Assembly: GCF_007003975.1 (NCBI RefSeq)
Contig: NZ_VFTC01000002.1
Coordinates: forward strand, 62,001 to 126,000
Length of the DNA: 64,000 nt
Reading direction: 5' to 3'
Source: Mesorhizobium sp. WSM4306
GTDB lineage: Bacteria > Pseudomonadota > Alphaproteobacteria > Rhizobiales > Rhizobiaceae
Numbering within the stretch: position 1 is the first letter of the stretch; each line of letters starts with the position of its first letter. The notes under the pieces were generated by a model. It saw only the letters and a list, made by a program, of their open reading frames with translations, was not told the DNA's origin and did not search any database. Of the stretch, positions 62,583 to 64,000 are shown piece after piece. Made by a program: the position numbers and the translations under genes.

Positions 62583-64000
62583 GTTGCTGTGCACCAGGCG
62601 CCGAAATGGCTTTGGACCTGGACAACGTGACATCCGTCCTGCCCTCAAGCCAGGAAATCAAATTGGCGAGCCGCTCGCTCGGCGGAGGGCTTCGCCAGAC
62701 CGATCTGTCGGTGCCGATGGTCCATTGCGGCGCCTGCATACAGTCGATCGAGACGGCGATCGGCAAGCTCGATCATGTCGATGCCGCCCGCGTCAACCTG
62801 TCGACGAAACGGGTTTCGATCCGTTGGCGTGGAGAGGAGGTCCCGCCATTCGTGGCCACGCTTGGCCGGCTGGGCTATCAGGCGCATTTGTTCGATCCCG
62901 AAGTCGAAGAGAAGGACAAGACGCTCTCCGAACTGATCCGCGCCGTCGCGGTCGCCGGTTTTGCCGCGGGCAACATCATGCTGCTTTCCGTATCGGTCTG
63001 GTCCGGCGCCGAAGGTGCCACGCGCGACCTGTTCCATTGGGTTTCGGCGCTGATTGCCATCCCTGCCCTGGCCTTCGCCGGCGGCATCTACTTCCGCTCG
63101 GCCTGGAACGCGCTTCGCCACGGCCGCATGAACATGGACGTGCCGATCGCCGTCGGTGTCTCGCTCGCCTATGCCATGAGCCTCTACGAGACGATCAACC
63201 ATGGCGACCACGCCTATTTCGACGCTTCTGTCTCGCTGTTGTTCTTCCTGCTGATCGGCCGCACGCTGGACCACGTCATGCGCGAGCGGGCGCGGACCGC
63301 GGTGAACGGCCTGTCGCGGCTGGCCGCGCGCGGGGCCATGATGCTGCGCGGCGACGGCGCGTGCGACTACCTGCCCGTCGGCGAGATTGAACCGGGAATG
63401 CACATGCTGATCGCGGCCGGAGAAAGGATACCCGTCGACGGCACCATCATTCACGGAACGTCGGATCTCGACTGTTCGCTGGTTTCCGGCGAGAGCACGC
63501 CGAAAAACGTGGCGCCGGGCGAAGCCGTGCAAGCGGGCGTGCTCAACCTTACCGGTCCGCTGACAATCGAGGCGACCGCTGCAGCCAAGGATTCCTTCCT
63601 GGCGGAGATGGTTCGGCTGATGGAAGCCGCCGAGGGTGGCCGCGCGCGCTACCGCCGTATCGCAGATCGTGTCTCCGCGCTGTACGCCCCGGTGGTCCAT
63701 CTGACGGCGCTTGTGACCTTCATCGGCTGGATCCTGGCCTCCGGCGACTGGCACCGGGCGATCACGATTGCCATCGCGGTCCTCATCATCACTTGCCCAT
63801 GCGCCCTCGGCCTCGCCGTGCCGATCGTGCAGGTTGTGGCGGCGCGGCGTCTGTTCGAGAATGGCGTGATGGTGAAGGACGGATCGGCGATGGAGCGCCT
63901 GGCGACAATCGACACGGCGGTGTTCGACAAGACCGGCACGCTCACGCTCGGCCAGCCGCGGCTGGTCAACGCCTCGTCGATCAACCCGACCATGCTGGCG
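62579..64000 (+). CDS. ccoI: Copper-transporting P1B-type ATPase CcoI (FixI), partial
   Basis: The frame runs off the window after 474 codons. N-terminal heavy-metal domain with HCGAC (CxxC, near residue 52), membrane helices, actuator motif SGESTP, the copper-binding CPC in ITCPCALGLAVP, and the phosphorylation motif DKTGTLT close to the edge. CcoI supplies copper for the cbb3 active site. ATG 62579 overlaps the ccoH stop. ccoS would be expected just beyond the window. Confidence 0.95.
   Translation, partial: MSCCAPGAEMALDLDNVTSVLPSSQEIKLASRSLGGGLRQTDLSVPMVHCGACIQSIETAIGKLDHVDAARVNLSTKRVSIRWRGEEVPPFVATLGRLGYQAHLFDPEVEEKDKTLSELIRAVAVAGFAAGNIMLLSVSVWSGAEGATRDLFHWVSALIAIPALAFAGGIYFRSAWNALRHGRMNMDVPIAVGVSLAYAMSLYETINHGDHAYFDASVSLLFFLLIGRTLDHVMRERARTAVNGLSRLAARGAMMLRGDGACDYLPVGEIEPGMHMLIAAGERIPVDGTIIHGTSDLDCSLVSGESTPKNVAPGEAVQAGVLNLTGPLTIEATAAAKDSFLAEMVRLMEAAEGGRARYRRIADRVSALYAPVVHLTALVTFIGWILASGDWHRAITIAIAVLIITCPCALGLAVPIVQVVAARRLFENGVMVKDGSAMERLATIDTAVFDKTGTLTLGQPRLVNASSINPTMLA

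Overview
The window is high-GC alphaproteobacterial DNA and most resembles a Rhizobiales chromosome, probably Mesorhizobium or a close relative. The main reasons are gene order (eno - ftsB - pdhABC - lpd - lipA; ispDF - dusB/nifR3 - ntrBC - ntrYX - dat - hfq - hflX), family-level protein similarity, a general-stress promoter of the EcfG type, and intergenic palindromes typical of rhizobia. Genus is inferred from memory of these families, not from a search.

Layout. 1-3400: a partial phage-like gene at the left edge, enolase, a hexapeptide-repeat acyltransferase/carbonic anhydrase and a MarR regulator. 3593-12574: ftsB, the pyruvate dehydrogenase operon (pdhA, pdhB, pdhC, a membrane protein, an SGNH hydrolase, lpd), a GlsB-type stress protein, lipA and a RatA/COQ10 gene. 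12550-15448: pncC and ispDF on the minus strand, divergent from dusB. 15445-24569: nitrogen-regulation block ntrBC/ntrYX, D-amino-acid transaminase, hfq and hflX. 24576-33482: mazG, an aromatic aminotransferase, a phosphonate pair (FAD oxidase and phnX), a frameshifted DUF3592 gene, an ECF sigma/anti-sigma pair, a BI-1 membrane protein, an aldose epimerase and a DUF2066 protein. 33483-34440 is a low-GC scar holding a truncated secreted ORF, a MafI-like immunity gene and a dead ridA. 34440-42742 is housekeeping again: GNAT, MBL hydrolase, tatD, metG, holB, tmk, D-Ala-D-Ala carboxypeptidase and rlpA.

42949-64000 is more accessory. It starts with an unaccompanied RiPP-precursor-like ORF (30 codons), a Tat-exported cupin and a tRNA-Ser(UGA). 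Then come a broken ion-channel gene, an aldehyde dehydrogenase with its GAF/Fis-type regulator, and a low-oxygen/denitrification block: DUF1858, nnrR, nnrS, pseudoazurin, nirK, nirV, truncated haemoglobin, an intact ion channel, hemN, fnrN, hemerythrin, ccoNOQP and ccoGHI (ccoI runs off the edge).

The anaerobic block appears wired by nine TTG-N8-CAA boxes. Those in front of nnrS, pseudoazurin and nirK are TTGCG-type. Those in front of hemN/fnrN, ccoN and ccoG are TTGAT/TTGAC-type. Two Crp/Fnr regulators, one cysteine-free (NnrR-like) and one with an Fe-S cysteine set (FnrN-like), are encoded beside them. The most unusual items are the lone RiPP precursor, the anaerobox-controlled potassium-channel-like gene and its decayed paralogue, and the toxin-immunity/ridA scar.
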